Shown here one piece after another: positions 1-8,794 of a stretch of DNA of 19,378 bases. The stretch comes from JBQTHI01 sp052390035. Its GTDB lineage: Bacteria > Actinomycetota > Acidimicrobiia > Spongiisociales > ZC4RG35. The position numbers were made by a program, and so were the translations under genes. Where the stretch lies: positions 1 to 19,378 of the forward strand of contig JBQTHI010000059.1 of assembly GCA_052390035.1 (NCBI GenBank), in the 5' to 3' direction. Below the pieces are notes generated by a model. That model did not search any database. It saw nothing but the letters and a program-made list of their open reading frames with translations, and was not told the DNA's origin. Position 1 is the first letter of the stretch; every line of letters starts with the position of its first letter.

Positions 1-634
1 CGAGGCCCCACTCCACCGCAAGCAACGCCGCCTGGGTGCGCCGGGCCACACCGAGCTTTTGGAGCACGCTCGACACGTGGGTCTTGATGGTCTTCTCGGA
101 CACCGACAGCTCGCCGGCCAGGTCTCGATTGGTGAGCCCGCGTCCGAGCCCGGCCAGCACCTCCCGCTCTCGTGAGGTAAGGCTCTCGAGTCGATAATGG
201 GCACCGCGACCGGTCGCAGCCGATACGACCACCGCCTGGGCGGCGGGCGACAAGACCTGGTCGCCAGCAGCCACCGCCCGGATGGCGTCGGCCACCGACT
301 CCGGCTCGGCGTCTTTGAGCAGGTATCCAACCGCCCCGGCGCGCAAAGCCCGCACCACTTGTTCTTCACCGGTGAAGCTGGTGAGCACCAGGATGGCGAC
401 CTGGCTCTGATGGTTTCTCAGTTCTTCAATCACTCCGATCCCGTCCATTTCGGGAAGGAGCAGGTCGAGCAGCAAAACGTCTGGCTGCATGGCAAGAGCC
501 TTCCGAACCGCCTCCCTCCCATCTCCAGCTTCGCCCACGATCTCGATTCCGGGGACCGTCTCGAGATAGGCGCGCAGCCCCCTGCGAACTACCGGATGAT
601 CGTCGGCTATCAACACTCGAAGATGCTCAACCAT
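1..634 (-). CDS. NarL/LuxR-family response regulator (3' end outside window)
   Basis: DNA-binding response regulator, the output half of a two-component system with the kinase directly upstream. The 211 codons visible begin at ATG 634. The N-terminal receiver domain (about 1-120) has the acidic pair D11/D12, the phosphoacceptor D57 in an LLLDLLLPEMDG context, T85 and K107. A C-terminal LuxR-type helix-turn-helix (about 148-205) has the usual LTSREREVL start and a TIKTHVSSVLQKLG recognition helix. Only the last few residues should be missing. Its ATG lies inside the 3' end of the kinase gene (8-bp overlap, 627-634), so translation is probably coupled. The family usually activates transcription as a phosphorylated dimer. 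The target genes cannot be read from the sequence. Confidence 0.93.
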   Translation of the reverse strand, partial: MVEHLRVLIADDHPVVRRGLRAYLETVPGIEIVGEAGDGREAVRKALAMQPDVLLLDLLLPEMDGIGVIEELRNHQSQVAILVLTSFTGEEQVVRALRAGAVGYLLKDAEPESVADAIRAVAAGDQVLSPAAQAVVVSAATGRGAHYRLESLTSREREVLAGLGRGLTNRDLAGELSVSEKTIKTHVSSVLQKLGVARRTQAALLAVEWGL

Positions 635-1799
635 GGTCCCGCTCGACCGTAATCGTGGTACCTCGCTTCGAAGACTCGATCGTTAGCCGTGCCCTCAGAC
701 GCGCCGCCCGCTCTCGCATGGCGGTCAGACCCAACCGCCTGGAACGGAGTCCGGGTGCTTCGGGGTCGAAACCGATCCCATCGTCACTCATGACCAGCCG
801 AAATTTGTCACCGGCAAACTCAAGCCGTAAAGAAATGGCGTTGGCCTGAGCATGCCGGAGGGCGTTGGTGATCGCCTCCTGGGCAATCCGGTAGAGCTGC
901 AATTCCTCGTCGCGATCGAGGGTGGGCTCGCCCATTGCCTGGAAGCTTGCGGCCAAACCGCTTGCGCGACCGGCCACTTCGGTCTGGTTGCGCAGGCTGA
1001 TGGTGAGCCCGTCGCGGTCAAGATCCGGCGGCCGCAGCCCCGCCACGATCTCACGGAGCTCGCCCATGGTCGACCGGGCGAGCCGGCGGACTTCCTCCAA
1101 CTCGCGGGCCGCACCTGCCACATCGCCCGGCAGGAGCGAAGCAGCGGCGCCGGCACTGAGGGAGAGACTGAATAGACTCTGGTTGAGGGCGTCGTGCAAT
1201 TCCCGGGCGAGCCGATTCCTCTCCTCGACCAGAGCCAATTCGTAGCTGTCCTCCACCAGCCGGGCGTTCTCTATTGCTATGGCGGCGTGCGCTGACAACA
1301 GCTTGATCCGATCTTCGTCCGCCTGGTCGAACTCAGGCCGTCCTACCTTGTCGGTCAGATAGAAGGCCCCGATCACATCACCCTTGTACACGATCGGCAC
1401 ACCCAGGAAGGATCGCATTCGGGGGTGGGTTATCGGCCACCACCCCCTGAACCTGGGGTCCCGAGTGATGTCGACCGTTCTATAGGGTCGCGGGTCGGTG
1501 AGCATCGCATCGAGAAGACCGTGGGTGCGAGGCAGGTCACCCATCGACTCGACCAGCTCATCGGTCATCCCCACGTGGATGAACCGGGCGAAGGCGTCAC
1601 TCTCCTTCTCAGGGATCCCCAACGCCGCATATCTGGCGCCGGCTAGTTCGCGCGCGGCGCCGACCAGAGTGGCGAGTACCGTGTCGATCGAGGGCTCGGT
1701 GGCGATTGCTTCCACCGCCTGGCTGAGCGCCTTGAGCACCAGCTCGGCATCTCCCCCCGCCCATTGTTGTGGTGCGGAGGAAGGTCCGCCCGCCGTCAT
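627..1799 (-). CDS. GAF-domain sensor histidine kinase, DevS/NarX-like (HisKA_3)
   Basis: Cytoplasmic sensor kinase of 390 residues with no membrane segment. One GAF domain spans about 35-180, followed by a HisKA_3 dimerisation/phosphoacceptor helix with H202 in ERNRLARELHDALNQ. The HATPase has an N-box (EAITNALRH), a G1 box (DDGIGFDPE) and a late glycine-rich segment (RRLGLTAMRERA). The GAF region carries HPRMRSFLGVPI and GAFYLTDK motifs. As I recall the DevS sequence, H125 and Y147 align with the DevS haem ligand H149 and distal Y171, both at an offset of 24, so a haem- or redox-sensing role is possible but unproven. DevS has two GAF domains; this protein has one. The start overlaps the selB stop by ATGA (1796-1799), and the regulator gene follows with an 8-bp overlap. 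Confidence 0.93.
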   Translation of the reverse strand: MTAGGPSSAPQQWAGGDAELVLKALSQAVEAIATEPSIDTVLATLVGAARELAGARYAALGIPEKESDAFARFIHVGMTDELVESMGDLPRTHGLLDAMLTDPRPYRTVDITRDPRFRGWWPITHPRMRSFLGVPIVYKGDVIGAFYLTDKVGRPEFDQADEDRIKLLSAHAAIAIENARLVEDSYELALVEERNRLARELHDALNQSLFSLSLSAGAAASLLPGDVAGAARELEEVRRLARSTMGELREIVAGLRPPDLDRDGLTISLRNQTEVAGRASGLAASFQAMGEPTLDRDEELQLYRIAQEAITNALRHAQANAISLRLEFAGDKFRLVMSDDGIGFDPEAPGLRSRRLGLTAMRERAARLRARLTIESSKRGTTITVERDHG

Positions 1800-3580
1800 T
1801 GCCCAGTGCGGGGATTGGCAGGGGTCCTCTGATCGCCGTTCCGCATGGTCAAACCTTCCCGGTCAGACCATTCGAGAAACGGTACGGCATGCTTGCGAGT
1901 GATCCCGGCCTGTTGGCGGAACTCGCTGACGGTGAACGGACCAGAGTTGGATTTGACGATGGCGGTCATCTGCTCGATCGCCTCCGGGAGATAGGCCAGG
2001 TCGTCGGAGACTCGAACCAGCCGGCCGCCGCGAACCAGTGCACGTAACAGCTCCCCTTCCAGCCCGAGCTCGCGCAGCGGTGGGGGGCTCATCCCTGCTT
2101 TTACCAGCAACCGCCTGGCTTCGATCCACTGCTGGTTGGCGTCGAGATCGTCACGAGCAGCCTTCTTCTCCGCTACCAGGCCGCCCGACAGCGTCAGGGA
2201 CGAGTCCGCCTCAACGAGTCGGCGGGCGATGGCCGGGGGGACGCGTAGATGCTCGGCCACTCTGGTCATCGACATCCCCGCCTCCAGGGGATGGTTGGCC
2301 TGGAACCCTTTAACGACCTCCACCAATTCGGCTGCCAGCCGATCTGCCTCGGCATCGGACACAGCCTCGCCGTCCCCCGTTACCCGAACCAGCGGATGTC
2401 CGCCCCCGCTTAGAGCGGCGAGATAGGAGAGGCCGCTGCGACGGCGGTGAGCCAGCATGATGGTGGCGCTCCGGTCCGGGCCAGCCGACCCCGCCTCTAC
2501 CAGATCGGCTCCCAACATGGCGGCTTTCCCCCTGTGACGCGGTGGGTCACCATCAAGGACAGATCCCCCGGCCGCCACCAAGCCCCGGCCAACATCCCGG
2601 ATGACGAACCGATCGAAAGTCTGAACACATACCGGAAATCGAAGCTGCATGATGGCGAGGCTCGTGAGAGAGGAGTCCAGCCAGTGCACCGTTACCTGGG
2701 ACGAGAAGGTTCCCAGGTAGAGCTGAAAGGACCCCTTCTCCGGCCTCTTCGTCTCGTAGCGGGCGGGGTCAATCTTCGCCAGGATCCTGGTCGTGGGTAG
2801 GAAGGTGCCCGGCAATGACAACATGGCGCCCCGCTGGATCTGCTTTCTATCAACCGCCGCCAGGTTCACGGCCACCCGGTGTGACGGTCCGATTTCCGTC
2901 ACCGGCAGTTCATTGTGCTGCAGGCCGCGAATCCGCAGGTTCTCCCCACCAGGCCACAATTCGACGAACTCACCGACCGCCAACGAACCTCCGGTAAGGG
3001 TGCCGGTGACGACCGTTCCGGCACCCTGGATGGTGAAAGAACGGTCCACCCACAGCCGAGGACGGGTGCCGGTCCCGGGTTCGGGCGGGCTCACTGATTC
3101 CAGACTGCCGACCAATTCATCGATCCCCGCCGCGGTCTGCGCCGACACGGCCACCACCGGTGCCCTCTCCAAAGGGGTGCCGGCCAGGCGGCGCCGCACC
3201 TCGGTCGCCACGGGCGCTACGTCGTCGACCAGGTCGGTCTTGGTGATGGCTACGACCCCGCGGTCGATCCCGAGCAGGTCGAGGATGCTCAGATGCTCCT
3301 CGGTCTGCGGCATCCACCCTTCATCGGCCGCCACCACCAGCAGAGCTGCATCGACCGGGCCAACCCCCGCCAGCATGTTCCCGACGAATCGGCGATGACC
3401 GGGGACATCAACGAAGGACACCTCACGTCCGCTTGGTGTGGTCATCCAGGCGAACCCGAGGTCGATCGTCATCCCTCGCCGCTTCTCCTCCTCCCAACGA
3501 TCGGGGTCGCGGCCGGTCAGCACCCGCACCAACGTCGATTTGCCGTGGTCGACGTGACCCGCGGTCGCTACGACCGGCAT
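1796..3580 (-). CDS. selB: Selenocysteine-specific elongation factor SelB
   Basis: GTPase that delivers Sec-tRNA(Sec) to UGA codons marked by a SECIS hairpin. From the ATG at 3580 it has 594 residues, normal for bacterial SelB. The reading frame is open further upstream, but the conserved N-terminus MPVVATAGHVDHGKST begins here. Seen: G1 GHVDHGKS (8-15), switch-I RGMTIDLGF, G3 DVPGH (58-62), and G4 TKTD (113-116; Thr for the Asn of EF-Tu). EF-Tu-like beta-barrel domains follow, then C-terminal winged helices. The last of these, near FTVSEFRQQAGITRKHAVPFLEW and NGDQR, is the characteristic SECIS-binding domain. The start lies within selA (overlap 3568-3580) and the stop overlaps the kinase ATG, so the gene is the second of a four-gene operon. 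Confidence 0.95.
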   Translation of the reverse strand: MPVVATAGHVDHGKSTLVRVLTGRDPDRWEEEKRRGMTIDLGFAWMTTPSGREVSFVDVPGHRRFVGNMLAGVGPVDAALLVVAADEGWMPQTEEHLSILDLLGIDRGVVAITKTDLVDDVAPVATEVRRRLAGTPLERAPVVAVSAQTAAGIDELVGSLESVSPPEPGTGTRPRLWVDRSFTIQGAGTVVTGTLTGGSLAVGEFVELWPGGENLRIRGLQHNELPVTEIGPSHRVAVNLAAVDRKQIQRGAMLSLPGTFLPTTRILAKIDPARYETKRPEKGSFQLYLGTFSSQVTVHWLDSSLTSLAIMQLRFPVCVQTFDRFVIRDVGRGLVAAGGSVLDGDPPRHRGKAAMLGADLVEAGSAGPDRSATIMLAHRRRSGLSYLAALSGGGHPLVRVTGDGEAVSDAEADRLAAELVEVVKGFQANHPLEAGMSMTRVAEHLRVPPAIARRLVEADSSLTLSGGLVAEKKAARDDLDANQQWIEARRLLVKAGMSPPPLRELGLEGELLRALVRGGRLVRVSDDLAYLPEAIEQMTAIVKSNSGPFTVSEFRQQAGITRKHAVPFLEWSDREGLTMRNGDQRTPANPRTGQ

Positions 3581-4902
3581 GCCGATGCCAGAGCGCTGAC
3601 CAGGGCTGCATCGTCGGCAGACGGAACAGCCCTCAGGTCGAGTACTACCCGGCCCGCTTCCCGCCTCGCCAGCACGGGTGGATCGCCGTTCAACAGGGCC
3701 TGAAATGTTCGATCGACCGCCTCTTCGATGACGATCACCGGGCTCGGGATACCGGCGCCTGGCACGGAGCCGGCTCCCAACACGGAAACAGATTCTTCGA
3801 CAACTCCCACTACCCCTGCAGCCGCCAGGACGCGCCCCGCCCGCCGTTCGAGATCTCGGTAACTCAACGTGGCCATGTGCCAAATAGGGAGTTCGCCGCC
3901 GCGCCCGTCGGCGTAAGTCTCAGCGGTGACGCTCAAGGCTGCCACCGTCGAACCATCGACTCGAAGCGCTCTAGCCAACGGGTGTGCCGCCAGCCGCATG
4001 ATCAGGTCCCCACGACCGACGACCACCCCCGCCTGGGGCCCTCCGAACAGCTTGTCACCCGAAAAAAGGACGAGGTCGGTCCCGGCGGTTACCGCTTGGC
4101 GAATACCCGGTTCCCGGCTGAGCCATGCGGGAGGCGAACCGTCGAGCCACGGCACGCTCTCATCGAGCAGTCCCGACCCGGCATCGAAGACTGTGATCAA
4201 TTGGCGTTCGGACCCCAATGCCACCAATTCAGCGAGGCTGGCCTCCTGCGTGAAACCGACGATTCGGTAGTTGGAGGTGTGAACCTTGAGAAGAACGGCG
4301 GTACGTTCGTTGACCACCGCCCGGTAATCACCGATCCTGGTGCGGTTGGTAGTACCCACCTCCCGCAGCTCCGCACCGCCTATCGCCACGATGTCGGGAA
4401 GCCGATAGGCACCGCCGATCTCGATCAGCTCTCCGCGGGACACCACCACCTCCCGATGGGCCGCGAGCTCTGCCAGGGTGAGGAGCAGGCCACCGGCATT
4501 GTTGTTAACGACCAGAGCCGACTCAGCGCCGGTGAGGTCGGACAGCAGGCTAAGCAGGAAACCCGCCCGCCGTCCCCGTTCGCCACTTCTGACATCGAGC
4601 TCGAGATTGCCGTAACCGACCACCGCCCGATGGGCGGCCCGAGCCGCCTCTTCGACTAGAGGAGCGCGACCGAGGTTGGTGTGCAAGAGGACACCGGTGG
4701 CGTTGAGGATCGAGTGGAAGCGGCTTTGCATGATGAGGCCGAGCCGGTCCCGGGCCTCCGCTGCCAGATCGCTGGCCCGACCACTGGTTCGCGCCTCGTC
4801 GATTATCCGTCGGGCCACCTCAACCACCGTGGACCGCGGCAGCGGCCAATCGCCGAGCGAAACCACAAATTGGTCAACCGAAGGTAAAGAGCGGCGGTCC
4901 AC
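3568..4902 (-). CDS. selA: L-seryl-tRNA(Sec) selenium transferase SelA
   Basis: PLP-dependent enzyme that converts seryl-tRNA(Sec) to selenocysteyl-tRNA(Sec) with selenophosphate. It has 444 residues (E. coli SelA is about 463). The PLP lysine is K284 in FSGDKLFGGPQAG. Other SelA signatures are RFHSILNATGVLLHTNLGRAPL (about 61-82), YGNLELDVRSGERG, NNNAGG (133-138), SRGELIEIGG (155-164) and EVGTTNRT. The start is GTG at 4902, the first possible start after an in-frame stop. No Shine-Dalgarno is visible, but a TAGCCT -10 box lies 9 nt upstream, suggesting an almost leaderless mRNA. It heads the operon selA-selB-kinase-regulator and is divergent from the secreted nucleotidase gene. SelD and tRNA(Sec) are not in the window. 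Confidence 0.95.
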   Translation of the reverse strand: MDRRSLPSVDQFVVSLGDWPLPRSTVVEVARRIIDEARTSGRASDLAAEARDRLGLIMQSRFHSILNATGVLLHTNLGRAPLVEEAARAAHRAVVGYGNLELDVRSGERGRRAGFLLSLLSDLTGAESALVVNNNAGGLLLTLAELAAHREVVVSRGELIEIGGAYRLPDIVAIGGAELREVGTTNRTRIGDYRAVVNERTAVLLKVHTSNYRIVGFTQEASLAELVALGSERQLITVFDAGSGLLDESVPWLDGSPPAWLSREPGIRQAVTAGTDLVLFSGDKLFGGPQAGVVVGRGDLIMRLAAHPLARALRVDGSTVAALSVTAETYADGRGGELPIWHMATLSYRDLERRAGRVLAAAGVVGVVEESVSVLGAGSVPGAGIPSPVIVIEEAVDRTFQALLNGDPPVLARREAGRVVLDLRAVPSADDAALVSALASACRS

Positions 4903-4911
4903 TATGCGACA

Positions 4912-4917
4912 AGGCTA
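4912..4917 (-). promoter_or_regulatory. Putative -10 box of the selA operon
   Basis: TAGCCT (read on the minus strand) fits the actinobacterial TANNNT consensus. It ends 9 nt before the GTG of selA, which has no ribosome binding site, so transcription would begin about 3 nt before the start codon. No clear -35 is visible. Inferred from spacing only. Confidence 0.35.
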
Positions 4918-5004
4918 CGCAAACCAGGATCTTCAAAGCACGGCTTAAACCGATCTGCCAAGCTACGGCAAGGTACTGAGGGATGTGGGACCCTCTGCAG
5001 TTCT

Positions 5005-5014
5005 AGGCGAGGAG
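5005..5014 (+). promoter_or_regulatory. Ribosome binding site of the secreted nucleotidase fusion gene
   Basis: AGGCGAGGAG contains GAGGAG ending 5 nt before the ATG at 5020. It is a strong Shine-Dalgarno and fixes that start. The remaining intergenic stretch (4903-5004) holds a small GAGGG-8nt-CCCTC hairpin at 4978-4995 and presumably both divergent promoters. Confidence 0.75.
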
Positions 5015-5019
5015 TAGCG

Positions 5020-8000
5020 ATGCGTCATCCATTCAGACCACTGGTCGTCGTCAGCTTGGTCGCGCTGTTGGCAGCCGGGCCTGCGTCCATCGGGTCGGCC
5101 GACGAGGAAACGACCGAACCTCAGTCGTCGTCGGTCGCCTCGGCCGCCGTGCAGACAACTGTGGGAGCAACCGGCGTGGCTCAGACGGAGAAGGTGATCC
5201 TCTTTGCCTCCGACGGGATGAGGCCCGATCTAATGGAAAGTTACGCCGCGCTCGGGATCATGCCTACCTACGCGGACGTGATGGCCACCGGGGTGCGGGG
5301 CAGCAACGGGCTCTTGCAGGCCTTCCCGCCCAACACCGGGGTGGGGTGGGCAACCCTCGCCACCGGTACCTACCCGTCGGAGCACGGCTCGACCAACAAC
5401 ACCTTCCACCGCACCGGCGAGAGCAACTTCAACAACCGGACCAGCTTCGCCACTACCGGAATCCTCCAGGCGGACACCATTGCCCAAGCCGCCGAACGGG
5501 CGGGCAAGCAGGTGGTGGCCATGGAGTGGGTGGCGGCCCGCGGCTACGTGCCGGCGTTGCAGGGGCCGGTGGTCGACTTCCGCACGTTCTTCTCCAACCG
5601 GGGGATCATCCTCAACTACGACCTCCCCGGCCAACCGGCCGGCGCCAACGCCTTTGGGGTGTCGTACCAGCGGGTCGACCTCGATCCGGCCGGCGGCTGG
5701 ACCAACGCACCGGCGTCGCACAGCCCGGCGCTACAGGAGCAGGTCACTCTCACCAACACCGCTTTCCCGGCCGGCGACAACGTCACCCGTGTCTACGACC
5801 TCTACATCTTCGACTCCACCAACGACTCGACGACCAACTACGACGGAACACTGGCGGTTCCTTCCACGGCTGGCAAAGACGGCAACGCCGCAGTAGCCAA
5901 CCTCTCGGCGGGTGAATGGGCTGATGTCAAGGTGACCTTGACCGGAGCCCGGGCCGGCCAGACGGCCGGCTTTTACCTGAAGCTGGTCGATCTGTCGGCC
6001 GATGCCAGCCAGTTCCGGCTCTACTTCACCTCGGTGGGGAGAGTCAATGCCTCCTACAACGCGTTGGGAGTGACCGGTTCCCTGGCCTTCGTGGAGACAC
6101 TGGCCCGCGACTTCCCTACCTCCACCGCAGCCGATTTCTCACCGCTCGAAGCCGGAATCGTTGACGAGGACACCTACGTCGAACAAGGTTTGATGTGGAA
6201 AGACGCCCACTGGGCCTATCTCACCTACATATTCGACACGCTGGGAGTCGACCCCGACCTGTTGTTGATGGGAAACCCGGTGACCGACGAGTTCTCCCAC
6301 CAGTTCATGGCCTTAACCACTCCAACCGACATCGACGGCAACCCCAACCCGTACTTCGACGATGTCACTAACGACAACATCCCTGACGGGCGGACCTCCA
6401 TTCGGGAGGGATACATCCGCGCCGCTTACGAGGAGGCTGATGGCACTCTCGCGCTTGGCCGCTCGCTGATGGGCGCCGGCACGACGGTCTTTGCCTCATC
6501 CGACCATGGGTTCGCCCCCCAATGGTTTGCGGTGAACGTCAGCAAGGTCCTGGCAGACCTCGGGATGGGTGCCGAGCAGACTTCCAATTGTCGGGCAGCG
6601 GCGGGGGCGCTGGCCAAGGAATGCCACGCCGGCGGCACCGCCCAGATCTACATCAACCCGACGCTTCCAGCGCCGCACACCTACAACTCGGTACGACAGA
6701 CGATCGTCAACGCCTTCACCAATCTGACCGACCCGGCCAACCCGGGGGCGCAGGTAGTCGATGCTGTGTTCCTCAAAGAAGACCTGCGCGACGTCGACGG
6801 CACCGATGCCCTCCACCCCAACCGTTCCGGCGACGTGGTGGTGGTGTTCCGGCCGCCTTACCAGACCGATGCTGCCACCCCCGGAACCACCATCGCCTTC
6901 TCACAGTTCTTTGGCCAGCATGGCTACCTGCCCGACCTGGTCGACATTGCTCATAACGTCAACATGCATGGGGTGTTCGTCGCCTCCGGACCCGGAGTTC
7001 GTCGACAGGACCCGATGGCTGGGGTGAGGGCGATCGACGTCGCCCCCACCATCTCCTTCCTGATGGGAATCCCCGGCCCGCAGAACGCCCGGGGCCGCAT
7101 CCTCTACAACCTGTTGCCCCGGCCCGGGCAATACCGAGAGGCGACCATCCTCCAGATCAGCGACTGGCACGGCCAGCTACCCCCGCTGTCGCAGCAATCC
7201 GACAGCTTCGGCCCTTCCTTCGGGATTGGCGGAGCGGCCTTCCTCAAACCCTGGTTCGATTGGTACCGGGCGGAAGCCCTGCACGGCTCGATCACCGTGG
7301 CCGGGGGAGACTCGGTCGGCGCCACGCCGCCTATCTCCACCTTCTTCGGAGACACGCCGGCAATCGAGACGATGAACCTGATGGGTTTGTCGGTCGACGC
7401 ATTGGGCAACCACAACTTCGACAAGGGTTCGGCCTACCTCCGAGAAACCCTCATCCCGCTGGCCGATTATCCGTTCGTCTCGTCGAACCTGCTCGATTCG
7501 GCCAACCGAACCCCGCCAGAGTGGTCGGCATCGCGGGTGTTCAGCTTTGACGGGTTCAAACTCGGAGTAGTCGGATTCTCCAACGAAGACCTGACCAGCT
7601 TGATTTTCCCTGGCGGCCTCGACCCGTTCCACGTCGCCGACTCCACCACTACGGTCAACGCCGAGGCAGCCCGGCTTCGGAGCAGGTCCAATGTAGGTGT
7701 GATCGTGGCTCTCGGTCATGAGGGTGCCACCTCCGGAACGGCCAACAGCCCCACCGGGCCGCTGGTCGACCTGGCTGACTCGTTGGTCGGGGTGGATGCG
7801 GTGCTCGGCGACCACACCGACTTCCTCGTGACTGCCACCCGACCCAACGGGGCGTTGATCAGCGAGAGCAGGAGCAAAGGCGCCACTTTCAGCCGGGTTC
7901 GGCTAGTAATCGACACCAGGACCAAACGGGTGATCTATCACACCGTTGACTGGCACCGGCCGTGGAACATCGGCGTGGCGCCCGACCCCGCCATTCAAGC

Positions 8001-8736
8001 CCTTATCGACGATCTCAACGCTCAGCTGGCCCCGATCTTCGGCACGGTCATCGGCAACTCCACCGTGGCGATCCCCCGTGCCGATGCCTGTGGCAACACG
8101 CAGAGTCGCACTTGCGAGTCGAGGGTTGGGAATGTAACCACCGATGCGATGCGGACCACCTACGGCACCGACTTCGCCATCACCAACTCGGGCGGGTTGC
8201 GGGCCGATCTGACCTGTCCGACCACCGACAGCCCAACCGACTTTTGTCCGGCCTTTACCCCGCCACCTTTCCCGATCACCAGAGGTCAGGTGCTGGGAGT
8301 CTTGCCGTTCGGCAATGTGGTTGTCACGCTGTCGGTTACCGGAGCCGAGCTCAAGATGTTCCTGGAGAACGGGGTGTCGGCCATGCCCGCGGCCAGCGGG
8401 AGGTTCCCCCAGGTGTCGGGGCTCTGCTTCACTTATAACATCTCCGCCGCCGCTGGCAGCCGGGTCACCGGCGCAGTACGCCAGGCGGCCGACGGCAGCT
8501 GCACAGGCGCGGCGATCGACCTGACCGCCGGCTCGTACACCCTCGCCATCAACGACTTCATGGCCAACGGTGGGGACGGTTACCCCAACGTGGTCACCAA
8601 GGCCACCACCCGCGACATCATGGATCAGGTGTTGGCCGATTTCATCGTCGCCAACACCCCGATCAGCCCGGCGATCCAGGGTCGCATCGTGTGCACCACC
8701 GGCGGCGCTCCGGCCTGCCCGGTGGTCACCCCGTAG
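5020..8736 (+). CDS. Secreted bifunctional alkaline-phosphatase-superfamily phosphodiesterase / 5'-nucleotidase
   Basis: Exported 1238-residue protein with two hydrolases in tandem. A signal peptide (basic MRHPFR, hydrophobic core, cleavage near AAGPASIGSADE, about residue 28) is followed by an alkaline-phosphatase-superfamily module of the nucleotide pyrophosphatase/phosphodiesterase type (about 58-705). Its metal and nucleophile residues are visible: D65 (FASDGMRPD), T106 (PPNTGVGW), D423 and H427 (TDEFSH), D495/H496 (SDHGFAP) and H634 (QHGYLPD). A calcineurin-like metallophosphatase (about 708-980) carries D715/H717 (SDWHGQ), D764 (GGDS), N797/H798 (GNHNFDKG), H900 (LGHEG) and H932 (GDHTD). 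A 5'-nucleotidase C-terminal domain (about 1000-1220) carries the substrate pocket NSGGLR (R1061) and Y1188 in NGGDGYPN. UshA has Gln two residues after the H932 equivalent; here it is Asp934. No C-terminal anchor is seen. Probable sequential action: nucleotide or dinucleotide to NMP, then to nucleoside plus phosphate. Confidence 0.9.
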   Translation: MRHPFRPLVVVSLVALLAAGPASIGSADEETTEPQSSSVASAAVQTTVGATGVAQTEKVILFASDGMRPDLMESYAALGIMPTYADVMATGVRGSNGLLQAFPPNTGVGWATLATGTYPSEHGSTNNTFHRTGESNFNNRTSFATTGILQADTIAQAAERAGKQVVAMEWVAARGYVPALQGPVVDFRTFFSNRGIILNYDLPGQPAGANAFGVSYQRVDLDPAGGWTNAPASHSPALQEQVTLTNTAFPAGDNVTRVYDLYIFDSTNDSTTNYDGTLAVPSTAGKDGNAAVANLSAGEWADVKVTLTGARAGQTAGFYLKLVDLSADASQFRLYFTSVGRVNASYNALGVTGSLAFVETLARDFPTSTAADFSPLEAGIVDEDTYVEQGLMWKDAHWAYLTYIFDTLGVDPDLLLMGNPVTDEFSHQFMALTTPTDIDGNPNPYFDDVTNDNIPDGRTSIREGYIRAAYEEADGTLALGRSLMGAGTTVFASSDHGFAPQWFAVNVSKVLADLGMGAEQTSNCRAAAGALAKECHAGGTAQIYINPTLPAPHTYNSVRQTIVNAFTNLTDPANPGAQVVDAVFLKEDLRDVDGTDALHPNRSGDVVVVFRPPYQTDAATPGTTIAFSQFFGQHGYLPDLVDIAHNVNMHGVFVASGPGVRRQDPMAGVRAIDVAPTISFLMGIPGPQNARGRILYNLLPRPGQYREATILQISDWHGQLPPLSQQSDSFGPSFGIGGAAFLKPWFDWYRAEALHGSITVAGGDSVGATPPISTFFGDTPAIETMNLMGLSVDALGNHNFDKGSAYLRETLIPLADYPFVSSNLLDSANRTPPEWSASRVFSFDGFKLGVVGFSNEDLTSLIFPGGLDPFHVADSTTTVNAEAARLRSRSNVGVIVALGHEGATSGTANSPTGPLVDLADSLVGVDAVLGDHTDFLVTATRPNGALISESRSKGATFSRVRLVIDTRTKRVIYHTVDWHRPWNIGVAPDPAIQALIDDLNAQLAPIFGTVIGNSTVAIPRADACGNTQSRTCESRVGNVTTDAMRTTYGTDFAITNSGGLRADLTCPTTDSPTDFCPAFTPPPFPITRGQVLGVLPFGNVVVTLSVTGAELKMFLENGVSAMPAASGRFPQVSGLCFTYNISAAAGSRVTGAVRQAADGSCTGAAIDLTAGSYTLAINDFMANGGDGYPNVVTKATTRDIMDQVLADFIVANTPISPAIQGRIVCTTGGAPACPVVTP

Positions 8737-8741
8737 TCGAC

Positions 8742-8778
8742 GAAAGGGCGGGGCCGTCTTGGTCGGTCCCGCCTTTTT
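8742..8778 (+). terminator. Rho-independent terminator after the nucleotidase fusion gene
   Basis: Stem GGCGGGGCC (8747-8755) pairs with GGTCCCGCC (8765-8773) through nine pairs including one G-U. The loop is 9 nt and a run of five T follows (8774-8778). It starts 10 nt after the stop codon and separates this gene from the dehydrogenase gene. Confidence 0.88.
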
Positions 8779-8794
8779 CGATTCTTGGGGCTGT

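Noticed and set aside
3433..4659. Long plus-strand open frame of 408 codons opposite selA and selB
   Set aside because: It is antisense to two genes with unmistakable SelA and SelB motifs. Its composition is that of a GC-rich shadow frame and it has no recognisable domain.
4978..4995. Hairpin GAGGG-8nt-CCCTC before the nucleotidase gene as a riboswitch or attenuator
   Set aside because: The stem is only 5 bp with a purine-rich loop and no T-run, and nothing resembles a known riboswitch. It was kept only as a remark on the intergenic region.
4903..5019. tRNA(Sec) gene or SECIS element next to selA
   Set aside because: No cloverleaf with a long variable arm can be drawn in the short intergenic region. 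I saw no gene with an in-frame TGA followed by a convincing hairpin in the window.
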